From contig CAJPVJ010000036.1 in assembly GCA_905397405.1 (NCBI GenBank), positions 1-56,823 of the forward strand: a DNA stretch of 56,823 bases, written 5' to 3'. This document shows positions 26,064 through 32,974 of this stretch, piece after piece. Within the stretch, counting starts at the first letter, position 1, and every line of letters starts with the position of its first letter. The DNA comes from Oppiella nova (lineage: Eukaryota > Arthropoda > Arachnida > Sarcoptiformes > Oppiidae). Position numbers and translations under genes: made by a program. The notes below the pieces were generated by a model. That model ran no database searches, was not told the origin of the DNA, and saw nothing but the letters and a program-made list of their open reading frames with translations.

Positions 26064-27137
26064 CTAGTTTCCTTGCTTATGTTGAATATCAAGTGTTTGT
26101 AAATTTTGAATGGCTTGACTGGTAAACTGAGCATTGAGCAACTCTTCAGCTTTGATTGGCGTTTGAATCAATTGGTTTTTTACAGCATGGTCGATGACTT
26201 TTGCATAATGTTGTTTAAGAAAATCCACTTGGTACTCAGGTGACCAATCTTGTTGCCAGTTACTGCTGGTATTTTGACTTTCGCGTTGAATCACACTTAG
26301 AGGCTGACCAAATTTGGTTTGGCTTTGTTGGAATTCATCTTGATGCTGTGAAATCCACTGCATTGCCCGTACTGTCGCATCAGCAAGTAGTTGGGTTGTG
26401 TCTGGATGTTGATCCAGATAAGTCTTGCGTCCCCATAGTTCAGCACGCATTTTCCAGTCAGCGGGTAGACTTTGCGATGACCAAATAATTTTGCCAAGAT
26501 GGCGATCTTGTAAAGTGAGCGCATCACTTAAGGTAAAAAATGCATCGACGCTTTTAGCGGATAAAGCAGCAGCTCCCGCCTGTGGATTGAGATTGATGAT
26601 TTGAAAATCTTTAAGCTTTAAACCTTTGCTCTGTATCAATTGAGCAAAATTAATTTCCCAAGGACGACCACGATGTAAGGCAATCTTTTTACCTTTGAGG
26701 TCCTCAATGGTTTTGATGGGTGAATCCGCTGGAACCACCAAATAAACATTATTACCGACTCCGCCAGGGACGACAATTTGTGTTCTAACACCAGTGGCAT
26801 TGAGTACTACCGCAGGAAGATTGCCATAAAAAGCAAAATCAATTTTATTGTTGATAAAGCTTTCATTGACTAAGGTGGCCACAGCCGCAGTGGTTACAGG
26901 TTCCCACTTTAATTCAATATTTTTCTGCTTTAATGCTTTTAGAAAAATGGGGTCCTGTGCAATAAGTTGTGGTACACCAATAAAGTCCAGACCGCCAGAA
27001 GTTCCATTGGCCACAACCGCAATACGAAGCTGTTGTTGACTGGTTTTACTTTGGTTTGGATCTTCGGTTTTGTGTACGCCACAAGCAACCAATCCTAAAA
27101 GACTAAAACTTAAAAAAAGACCAGAAAAAATACGCAT
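26064..27137 (-). CDS. ABC importer substrate-binding lipoprotein, SsuA type
   Basis: A 357-residue periplasmic lipoprotein with signal MRIFSGLFL...LVAC (Cys near residue 20). The binding domain has GVPQLIAQD, FAFYGNLPAVV, SPIKTIEDLKGKKIALHRGRPWEINF and LSAKSVDAFFTL, the usual SsuA/NrtT-like pattern for sulfonates. ATG 27137 is preferred over the frame start at 27188: the sigma54 promoter lies at 27172-27187, so a start there would precede transcription, and only the 27137 start gives a clean lipoprotein signal. The specific ligand is unknown. Confidence 0.88.
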   Translation of the reverse strand: MRIFSGLFLSFSLLGLVACGVHKTEDPNQSKTSQQQLRIAVVANGTSGGLDFIGVPQLIAQDPIFLKALKQKNIELKWEPVTTAAVATLVNESFINNKIDFAFYGNLPAVVLNATGVRTQIVVPGGVGNNVYLVVPADSPIKTIEDLKGKKIALHRGRPWEINFAQLIQSKGLKLKDFQIINLNPQAGAAALSAKSVDAFFTLSDALTLQDRHLGKIIWSSQSLPADWKMRAELWGRKTYLDQHPDTTQLLADATVRAMQWISQHQDEFQQSQTKFGQPLSVIQRESQNTSSNWQQDWSPEYQVDFLKQHYAKVIDHAVKNQLIQTPIKAEELLNAQFTSQAIQNLQTLDIQHKQGN

Positions 27138-27171
27138 ATCATCATAAAAATCTAGAAATATAAGGGGATAG

Positions 27172-27187
27172 AGCAAGAACCAAGCCA
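27172..27187 (-). promoter_or_regulatory. Sigma54 promoter of the SsuABC-like operon
   Basis: The minus strand reads TGGCTTGGTTCTTGCT: GG and GC are correctly spaced and TTGCT is ideal, but TGGCTT is weaker than TGGCAT. Transcription is expected near 27160. Confidence 0.62.
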
Positions 27188-27292
27188 AAATAATTATTTT
27201 ATATAAATCAGTTTGTTATGTTTTTATGATTGGTGTTATTTGAATGGATCAAACAGGTTATGTTGTGAAACCGACAGTATTGGATGGATAAG

Positions 27293-27308
27293 TGTTGAAA
27301 TTTCAACA
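27293..27308. promoter_or_regulatory. Candidate activator dyad shared by divergent sigma54 promoters
   Basis: TGTTG-AAATTT-CAACA; with flanks GTGTTGAAATTTCAACAC it is an 18-bp perfect palindrome. It lies 106 bp from the minus-strand promoter at 27172 and 73 bp from the plus-strand promoter at 27381. Confidence 0.65.
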
Positions 27309-27380
27309 CCATGTTTAGCTGGGTTTTTATAATATTTAGATAAAACAACAATATAGATGAATTCAATATTGAATAAAAAA

Positions 27381-27396
27381 CGGCATGGTTTCTGCT
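27381..27396 (+). promoter_or_regulatory. Sigma54 promoter of the monooxygenase gene at 27453
   Basis: CGGCATGGTTTCTGCT has correctly spaced GG and GC; the first T of the consensus is C. It is 57 bp before the ATG. Confidence 0.65.
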
Positions 27397-27452
27397 CATG
27401 AGTTGTATCACTCACGATAGCGTGTAAAACCTTTAAATTATTGAGAAGTATT

Positions 27453-28586
27453 ATGTCTGTTGAATTTTTATGGAGAATCCCTGTGCATGGGGATGGTCGT
27501 CGAGCACATCAGTTACATACACGAGGTGAATGGAACCAGCTGAGCCCAGCAGTACAATCCCCTCAACGTGTGGCACCTCAACATCAAGATGAATTGTTTG
27601 CCTACTATGATTATGTACAACAGGTAGCAAAAGCCGCAGATATCGTGGGTTTTCACGGCGCATTGATTCCTGCTTTTCCACATACTGAAGAACCGTGGGT
27701 GCTGGCATCGGCATTGGCAAGAGAAACCAAAAGACTCCGACTATTGATTGCGATTCAACCTTGGTTTATCCATCCTGCATACGCAAGCCAAATGGCAGCA
27801 AGTTTGCAGCGTCTCAGTCAGGGACGGGTTGAATGGAACGTGATCTCAGGTGGCGGTGGGGCACAGCAACGTGCCTATGGTGATTTTATTGAACATGATC
27901 AGCGCTATGCGCGAACCAATGAATTTTTAGAGTTTGTAAAAGGGTATTCGCATCAGGCACCTTTTGACTATGATGGAAAGTTTTTCCACGTTGAACAAGG
28001 TGGTTTGAAATACCCAATGAATCAATATGACGTTCCTCGTTTGTGGTTAGCGGGAGCAAGTCCAGCGGCACTGCAAGTTGCAGGTCGGCATGCCGATATC
28101 CATTTAACATGGGGGGAACCTGTTGAACAGCAGAAAAAAGTGATTGAACAGGCGCGATCCTTCCTTGCACAAAATACCCCAGACCATAAGGTAAAGTTTG
28201 GTATGCGTATTGATATTTTGGCACGCCCCACACAGGAACAAGCGTTTCAAGAACTTAAACAGATGTATGAAACCATCGCTGTTGATGGCAATGCATTTGA
28301 ACGTAAAGATACTGAGTCGGTTGGTGCAAAACGTCAGCAGGCCTTAGCACAAGGCAATCGTTTTGAAGACTTATTTGTCAGTCCAAATGTTTGGGCTGGT
28401 ATGTCAAATGTAAGGGGTGGTCCAAACTGTATTTTAGTGGGGAGCTATGAACAAGTGGCACAGCGCTTACAAGAATATATCGACATTGGTGTTGGGCATT
28501 TTATTCTCGCCAGTAACCCACATTTGGAAGAAGCATATCGGGTTGCTGAAGAAGTCTTACCCTTGGTTGGATATAAATTAAAATAA
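27453..28586 (+). CDS. SsuD-type flavin monooxygenase (luciferase-like family)
   Basis: A 377-residue SsuD-like FMNH2-dependent monooxygenase. It starts MSVEFLWRIPVHGD, the usual SsuD-branch opening. AADIVGFHGALIPAF (about residues 60-74), QGRVEWNVISGGGG (about 127-140), HDQRYARTNEFLE, LWLAGASPAALQVAG and LVGSYEQVAQRLQEYIDIG follow. ATG 27453 is chosen over TTG 27441 because GAGAAG lies just upstream. It is a single-gene unit divergent from the SsuABC-like importer, so importer and oxygenase together resemble a split ssu system. The closest relative here is the 38196 product. Confidence 0.9.
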   Translation: MSVEFLWRIPVHGDGRRAHQLHTRGEWNQLSPAVQSPQRVAPQHQDELFAYYDYVQQVAKAADIVGFHGALIPAFPHTEEPWVLASALARETKRLRLLIAIQPWFIHPAYASQMAASLQRLSQGRVEWNVISGGGGAQQRAYGDFIEHDQRYARTNEFLEFVKGYSHQAPFDYDGKFFHVEQGGLKYPMNQYDVPRLWLAGASPAALQVAGRHADIHLTWGEPVEQQKKVIEQARSFLAQNTPDHKVKFGMRIDILARPTQEQAFQELKQMYETIAVDGNAFERKDTESVGAKRQQALAQGNRFEDLFVSPNVWAGMSNVRGGPNCILVGSYEQVAQRLQEYIDIGVGHFILASNPHLEEAYRVAEEVLPLVGYKLK

Positions 28587-28593
28587 TAAGTTT

Positions 28594-28628
28594 AGATCCC
28601 TTTGAGATATCAGAGGGATCTTGTTGTT
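28594..28628 (+). terminator. Intrinsic terminator
   Basis: AGATCCC (28594-28600) and GGGATCT (28615-28621) form the stem, extended inwards with one wobble, followed by TTGTTGTTT. Confidence 0.65.
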
Positions 28629-28643
28629 TCAACAGCATAGAAC

Positions 28644-28659
28644 TGTCTTAAAACCAACA
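28644..28659. promoter_or_regulatory. Candidate activator dyad, degenerate
   Basis: TGTCT-TAAAAC-CAACA matches the regulon dyad at 8 of 10 positions, 64 bp before the sigma54 promoter at 28723. A second related dyad, TTGTTG-TTT-CAACAG with a short spacer, lies at 28621-28635. Confidence 0.4.
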
Positions 28660-28722
28660 GCTTTGCTGACAAATCGAAGAGTGTTTTTAATTAAATTTAT
28701 AAAAATTAGTGGCTTATATTGT

Positions 28723-28738
28723 TGGCATGACTTGTGCA
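28723..28738 (+). promoter_or_regulatory. Sigma54 promoter of tonB-exbB-exbD
   Basis: TGGCATGACTTGTGCA has correctly spaced GG and GC. It is 39 bp before the tonB ATG. Confidence 0.72.
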
Positions 28739-28777
28739 ATTTTCAATACAGTATTTTATTTTTTAGTTTAAATTGCC

Positions 28778-29605
28778 ATGAGTGAACGAATATTTAATCC
28801 CCATCAGCGGGCGTTGCTATTTGGGCAATATGCATCTGCTTCAACTGCAACTGGCATATCAGACCCATTTACACGACATCATTTGGATGTGAGTCAATCA
28901 CCTCCAGCAAAATTGAATAAATTGTGGATCGCGATCATTGCGGTTGCTGCAGCACATTTGGGTATTTGGTATATCGCAAAACAATTACCGACACCAGCTT
29001 TGGACATTGCAAAGCCAGAACCCGTGGTGATTGAAATTGTCAAACCAGTGGAACCACCTAAAGTCATTGAACCTAAAATTCCACCAGTGACGCAAAAACC
29101 CAAAATTCCGCCTGTGGTCGAAAAACCAAAACCGATTGCGAAACCTATCGAACAGCCGAAACCTGTTCAAAAAACTGTGGAGCAAGCCAAACCGATTGTA
29201 AAACCCATTGCGCAAGACACAGTTCAAAAAACTGAGGAACCTGTTGTAAGCAAAAAACTGAGTACTGAACCTGCTCCAAAAACAGCAGAACCAGTGAAGC
29301 CTGCTGATGACAATTTACCTGTGACAGAAGCCAAGGGTTATGCAGGTTATCTAAGCAACCCCGCAGCAGAGTATCCAGAACAGGCCTTAGAACGTGGTTG
29401 GGAAGGCTCGGTGATTTTAAGGGTCAAAGTATTGCCAAACGGTAGCCCAGATAGCGTAACGGTCAAACAAAGTAGCGGCAAAAAACTTTTAGACAGCGCG
29501 GCTGTAAGAACAGTAAAGCAATGGAAATTTTCACCGGCCTTAAAAGGTAAAACACCTGTCGAAGGTTGGGTTGATGTTCCAATTCATTATCAATTACCGA
29601 AATAA
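28778..29605 (+). CDS. tonB: TonB energy-transducing protein
   Basis: A 275-residue TonB: an unusually long cytoplasmic N-terminus (about 45 residues), one membrane anchor (LWIAIIAVAAAHLGIWYIA, about 48-66), and a periplasmic Pro/Lys/Val/Glu-rich spacer (about 75-185). The C-terminal TonB domain has YPEQALERGWEGSVILRVKV and AVRTVKQWKFSPA. It carries proton-motive energy from ExbB-ExbD to outer-membrane receptors. It opens a three-gene operon under a sigma54 promoter, which suggests a copy reserved for the sulfur-regulon receptors rather than for iron. Confidence 0.94.
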   Translation: MSERIFNPHQRALLFGQYASASTATGISDPFTRHHLDVSQSPPAKLNKLWIAIIAVAAAHLGIWYIAKQLPTPALDIAKPEPVVIEIVKPVEPPKVIEPKIPPVTQKPKIPPVVEKPKPIAKPIEQPKPVQKTVEQAKPIVKPIAQDTVQKTEEPVVSKKLSTEPAPKTAEPVKPADDNLPVTEAKGYAGYLSNPAAEYPEQALERGWEGSVILRVKVLPNGSPDSVTVKQSSGKKLLDSAAVRTVKQWKFSPALKGKTPVEGWVDVPIHYQLPK

Positions 29606-29632
29606 ACTATTTTAAATTAAGAGGATATCTAC

Positions 29633-30373
29633 ATGACAGACATAAATTCATTGATCCATGACGGCACAATCTGGTTATTGGTTACTTTCTCCATCGTCAC
29701 ATGGGTGTTGATCGTGGTTAAAGTGGTACAGACACAGAAAGCCAGCAAGCAAAGTAAGGTCTTTGTCGAAGCCTTTTGGAAAGCCAAAAATTTGCCTGAG
29801 GCAGTGACTCAATCACAACAAGGTGAAGGTCCTACAGCCCGTGTTGCAAATGCCGGTTTTCAAACCTTGATTGAGGCAGATGAAAAGACTCATCAAGATT
29901 TGCAAAACAGTTGGAGTCGGCAGGATTTATTAGAGCGTCATTTACGCAAGCAAATTTTAACTGAACGTCGTCAATTGGAAAAAGGTTCTGCATTATTGGC
30001 TTCGATTGGCAATAACGCACCGTTCATTGGACTATTTGGAACAGTGTTTGGGATTATTCATGCTTTACAGGCCATTGCACATTCAGGTAATGCAAGTATG
30101 GATGTGGTTGCAGGGCCAATTGGTGAGGCCTTGATTGCTACAGGTATTGGTATTGCTGTGGCGGTACCCGCTGTGTTGGCTTATAACTATTTCATACGTA
30201 AAGTTAAAACCATCGGTGCAGACCTCGATGATTTTGCTACTGATTTTGTCAGTTTAAATCAAAAAGCGGGCTTTCAGTTACCTGTCGCTAAGCCAAAAAA
30301 TACCACTGGAAATACTGTAGTCAATCATGATGCATCCAGTAAAGAAGTCAAAGAAAAAGGAGTGTTTGCATAA
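29633..30373 (+). CDS. exbB: ExbB/TolQ-family proton channel subunit
   Basis: A 246-residue MotA/TolQ/ExbB-family protein. The first helix is TIWLLVTFSIVTWVLIVVKVV (about residues 12-32). The conserved channel helices are ASIGNNAPFIGLFGTVFGIIHAL (about 123-145) and GPIGEALIATGIGIAVAVPAVLAYN (about 160-184). With ExbD it forms the motor that drives TonB. It follows tonB by 27 bp and overlaps exbD by one base (TAATG). Confidence 0.94.
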   Translation: MTDINSLIHDGTIWLLVTFSIVTWVLIVVKVVQTQKASKQSKVFVEAFWKAKNLPEAVTQSQQGEGPTARVANAGFQTLIEADEKTHQDLQNSWSRQDLLERHLRKQILTERRQLEKGSALLASIGNNAPFIGLFGTVFGIIHALQAIAHSGNASMDVVAGPIGEALIATGIGIAVAVPAVLAYNYFIRKVKTIGADLDDFATDFVSLNQKAGFQLPVAKPKNTTGNTVVNHDASSKEVKEKGVFA

Positions 30374-30777
30374 TGGCCGTTTCAACCTCCCAAGAAGATG
30401 ATGTGGTGAGTGAAATTAACATTACGCCATTGGTTGATGTGATGCTGGTTTTACTCATCGTGTTTATCGTTACAGCACCCCTGTTAACCAATACCGTGAA
30501 AGTAAATTTACCCAAGGCTGCACCGACGCAGTCAACGGATCAGAATAAAGCGGTTGTCATTAGTGTTAATCCGCAAGGAGAAATCTTCCTTGACAAGGAT
30601 AAAGTAACTTTGGCAAGTTTTGAAAAAGAGATTCAGTCACGTAAAAACAGTAACCCTAAATTGGCTTTGAATTTAAATGCCGATGAGACCATTCCTTATG
30701 GAACAGTTGCAAAATTACTTGCCAGTATTGAGCGAGTAGGGGTAGAAAAATTATCTGTGATTACCGTACCCAAGTAG
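30373..30777 (+). CDS. exbD: ExbD/TolR-family proton channel subunit
   Basis: A 134-residue ExbD. The single N-terminal helix has the signature EINITPLVDVMLVLLIVFIVTAP (about residues 13-35), with the proton-carrying Asp in PLVDVM. A periplasmic domain follows, with PYGTVAKLLASIERVGVEKL. It completes the TonB motor and is followed by a terminator. Confidence 0.95.
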   Translation: MAVSTSQEDDVVSEINITPLVDVMLVLLIVFIVTAPLLTNTVKVNLPKAAPTQSTDQNKAVVISVNPQGEIFLDKDKVTLASFEKEIQSRKNSNPKLALNLNADETIPYGTVAKLLASIERVGVEKLSVITVPK

Positions 30778-30798
30778 TCTTTGGATGCTGAATGAAAT

Positions 30799-30820
30799 AG
30801 CTGCTACGGCAGCTTTTTTA
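30799..30820 (+). terminator. Intrinsic terminator after exbD
   Basis: AGCTGC (30799-30804), loop TACG, GCAGCT (30809-30814), then a T-run. Confidence 0.88.
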
Positions 30821-31101
30821 GTGCCTAAAAATATGAGTAGTTAAAATAAAAACAGCGTTCAAATTTTATTGCTTTGTATAAGCATGATTTATATAAGCCT
30901 GATTTTTATAAACTGAATGTGTCTAAAATGAATGTGTTATTCACGATTTTGATCAGCAACATTAAGGTCGTTGTGTTGGGCAGCAATAGACGGGATGTAC
31001 CATCAGAGCCCCATATTGGATTGACTTTTCGTCCTTGAAAAGTCAGAAGATCGCTGACTACAGCAGATGCTTGATGGTGTTAAGGCTCTGTAAATTTTAT
31101 T
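30821..31101. other. Intergenic stretch with hairpins, no gene recognised
   Basis: It lies between convergent exbD and the orphan binding-protein gene. GACTTTTC (31023-31030) pairs with GAAAAGTC (31037-31044). ACCATCAGAGCC near 31000 can pair in two blocks with TGATGGT and GGCTCT near 31073-31090, closing a larger structure. On the minus strand this would be the 3' tail of the binding-protein mRNA. Short open frames exist but resemble nothing I know. Confidence 0.4.
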
Positions 31102-32691
31102 TTAGGCTTGATTGTTCCATAATTTCTCAAAACGCCACGTTGGGAAAATAGTGTGTTCTGCAGCTAATCCTCCAATCTGTTTCGATGCAGCATCTATGCT
31201 ATGGCTAAAACCCCAAATCAGCATTCCACCGCGTTCATGTTGAATTTTTTGTGCCTGAGCCAAATACACTTTACGTTTGGCTAAATCGGGTTCAGCCAGT
31301 GCTTTATAAAACAGCTCACTATATTCTGGGTCTTTAAAGTTGACACGATTGGTTGTTGAAATTGGCGCATCATTCACTACAGCAGTGGATAAATACGGTG
31401 TACCCACGTTGGTTGCATTACTGGAGAATTGCCATTTACTTCGATCAGGTCCATTAAAGGTAGCTAAATCAACTTGTTTGACCCGAATACTGACATTGGC
31501 TTTCTTTGCTTGTTCTGCAAATATCAGGGCAGGTTGGGCGTTGCCAACGGGGGTAATCAGTTCAACGCTTAAGCCATCTTTAAAGCCCGCTTGAGCCAAT
31601 AAGTTCTTGGCTTCTGTAATGTCTTGTTGACGTTGTGGCAAATTTAGAAATGCTGGATCCTGTGGAGAATATAGATCATTGGCGATGCGTCCCTGACCGT
31701 TTAAACCCCGTTGTATCAGCTCTTGACGATCGGCGATTAAACGAAATGCTTGGCGGACTTTGGGATCATTAAATGGTGCCTGTTGAGTATTAAAGTCAAA
31801 ACTATTGTGGGTATTGGTTTGAGAACGAACCGTTTGAATATGTTTTGCTTGCTCTAAAATTTTAATGTATTCAGGTGAAATCGCATTTGCAAGATCAATT
31901 TGTCCTGCCAATAATGCATTTAGTCGAGAAACTTGATCTTTAAAGTCAATTACTTCAAAACGATCTGCATAAGGCCGATCTGCTTTAAAATAGTTTTCAA
32001 ACCGAGTAAAGACTGAACGTTGACCGGGGATAAATTCTTTGACTTTATAAGGACCTGCGCCCACAGGGTTATGAATGGGATCAAAATCAGTGGGGACAAT
32101 ACCGCCAAAATTGACCCAAGTTTCAGGCAGCGCCACAAAGCCAGCAATTGAACTAATAAAAGGGATGCGTACTGTATATTGATCTAATTTTTGGATACGA
32201 TCACGATCAATCCATTGCACAAGATTCCGAAAAGGTGAGGCAAGCTTTGGATCTGTTAATCGTTGCAATGAAAAAATGACATCATCTGCGCTGACGGTTT
32301 TACCATGATGAAACTCTAAACCTTTACGCAGTCGTATGGTCCATTCGCTGGCATTATGATTAGGTTCTGCAAATTCAGCCAAAGCAAGACGAGGAAGCAT
32401 GTTTTCGTCCCATTCCCAGAGCTTATTATAAATCGCAAATCCACGGGTAATCCCACTTCCTGAAGCTGAAAGGTGAGGGTCAAGGCTACCTGATTGTTGT
32501 CCACCAATCAGCCCTAATCGAATTGTTCCACCATGCTTAGGGGTACTGGAAAGTGAACTTTGGGAGTCAGCGCTAGGTTGTGGAGATTGTCCACAAGCAG
32601 ATAAACCACTGATTAAAGAAACGCCACCGAGTGCAGTTAGACTTTGGGTTAAAAATTTTCGACGTGAGAGTAACAAGGTTTCATGTGTCAT
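31102..32691 (-). CDS. Orphan SBP family 5 lipoprotein with Tat signal
   Basis: A 529-residue solute-binding protein homologous along its whole length to the 3660-5237 product. The N-terminus has a canonical twin-arginine motif, SRRKFLT (about residues 9-15), then a hydrophobic stretch and lipobox GLSAC (Cys about 33): a Tat-exported lipoprotein. It has no permease or ATPase beside it and its own sigma54 promoter. The likely reading is that it feeds the 5237-9056 importer with a second ligand. It also makes the neighbouring tatABC operon meaningful. Confidence 0.9.
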   Translation of the reverse strand: MTHETLLLSRRKFLTQSLTALGGVSLISGLSACGQSPQPSADSQSSLSSTPKHGGTIRLGLIGGQQSGSLDPHLSASGSGITRGFAIYNKLWEWDENMLPRLALAEFAEPNHNASEWTIRLRKGLEFHHGKTVSADDVIFSLQRLTDPKLASPFRNLVQWIDRDRIQKLDQYTVRIPFISSIAGFVALPETWVNFGGIVPTDFDPIHNPVGAGPYKVKEFIPGQRSVFTRFENYFKADRPYADRFEVIDFKDQVSRLNALLAGQIDLANAISPEYIKILEQAKHIQTVRSQTNTHNSFDFNTQQAPFNDPKVRQAFRLIADRQELIQRGLNGQGRIANDLYSPQDPAFLNLPQRQQDITEAKNLLAQAGFKDGLSVELITPVGNAQPALIFAEQAKKANVSIRVKQVDLATFNGPDRSKWQFSSNATNVGTPYLSTAVVNDAPISTTNRVNFKDPEYSELFYKALAEPDLAKRKVYLAQAQKIQHERGGMLIWGFSHSIDAASKQIGGLAAEHTIFPTWRFEKLWNNQA

Positions 32692-32726
32692 TAAAAATAC
32701 TCAGTTAGAACGTATTCAGAGGAGAT

Positions 32727-32742
32727 TGCACAATGAATGCCA
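32727..32742 (-). promoter_or_regulatory. Sigma54 promoter of the orphan binding protein
   Basis: The minus strand reads TGGCATTCATTGTGCA with correctly spaced GG and GC, 36 bp upstream of the ATG. Confidence 0.72.
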
Positions 32743-32803
32743 ATTCTTTTTTATATTTTTCTAATATTTATCAATTGATTATAAGCGTTGTGTTTTTTGT
32801 CAC

Positions 32804-32819
32804 TGTTGCTTTTTCAGCA
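32804..32819. promoter_or_regulatory. Candidate activator dyad between divergent promoters
   Basis: TGTTG-CTTTTT-CAGCA matches TGTTG-N6-CAACA at 9 of 10 positions. It lies 62 bp from the minus-strand promoter at 32727 and 105 bp from the plus-strand promoter at 32925. Confidence 0.5.
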
Positions 32820-32924
32820 TTTCTGTTGAAAAAATAAACATGAATAAAATCTGTATATCAATGAGGGCTATTTAAAAGTAATAAAAATCAATGTTTTATA
32901 TTTGAGTTTTGCCTATTTAAAGAT

Positions 32925-32940
32925 TGGCATAGGCTTTGCG
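32925..32940 (+). promoter_or_regulatory. Sigma54 promoter of the TonB receptor at 32975
   Basis: TGGCATAGGCTTTGCG is near-consensus. Transcription should start near 32952, two bases before the ATG at 32954, which argues for the ATG at 32975 as translation start. Confidence 0.75.
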
Positions 32941-32974
32941 TAACGCAGTGTAAATGTATTTTACTGAGTGTGAT

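Noticed and set aside
28894-29227. Minus-strand frames opposite tonB, rich in Phe/Arg/Trp
   Set aside because: They are antisense images of the Pro/Lys/Glu repeat spacer of TonB.
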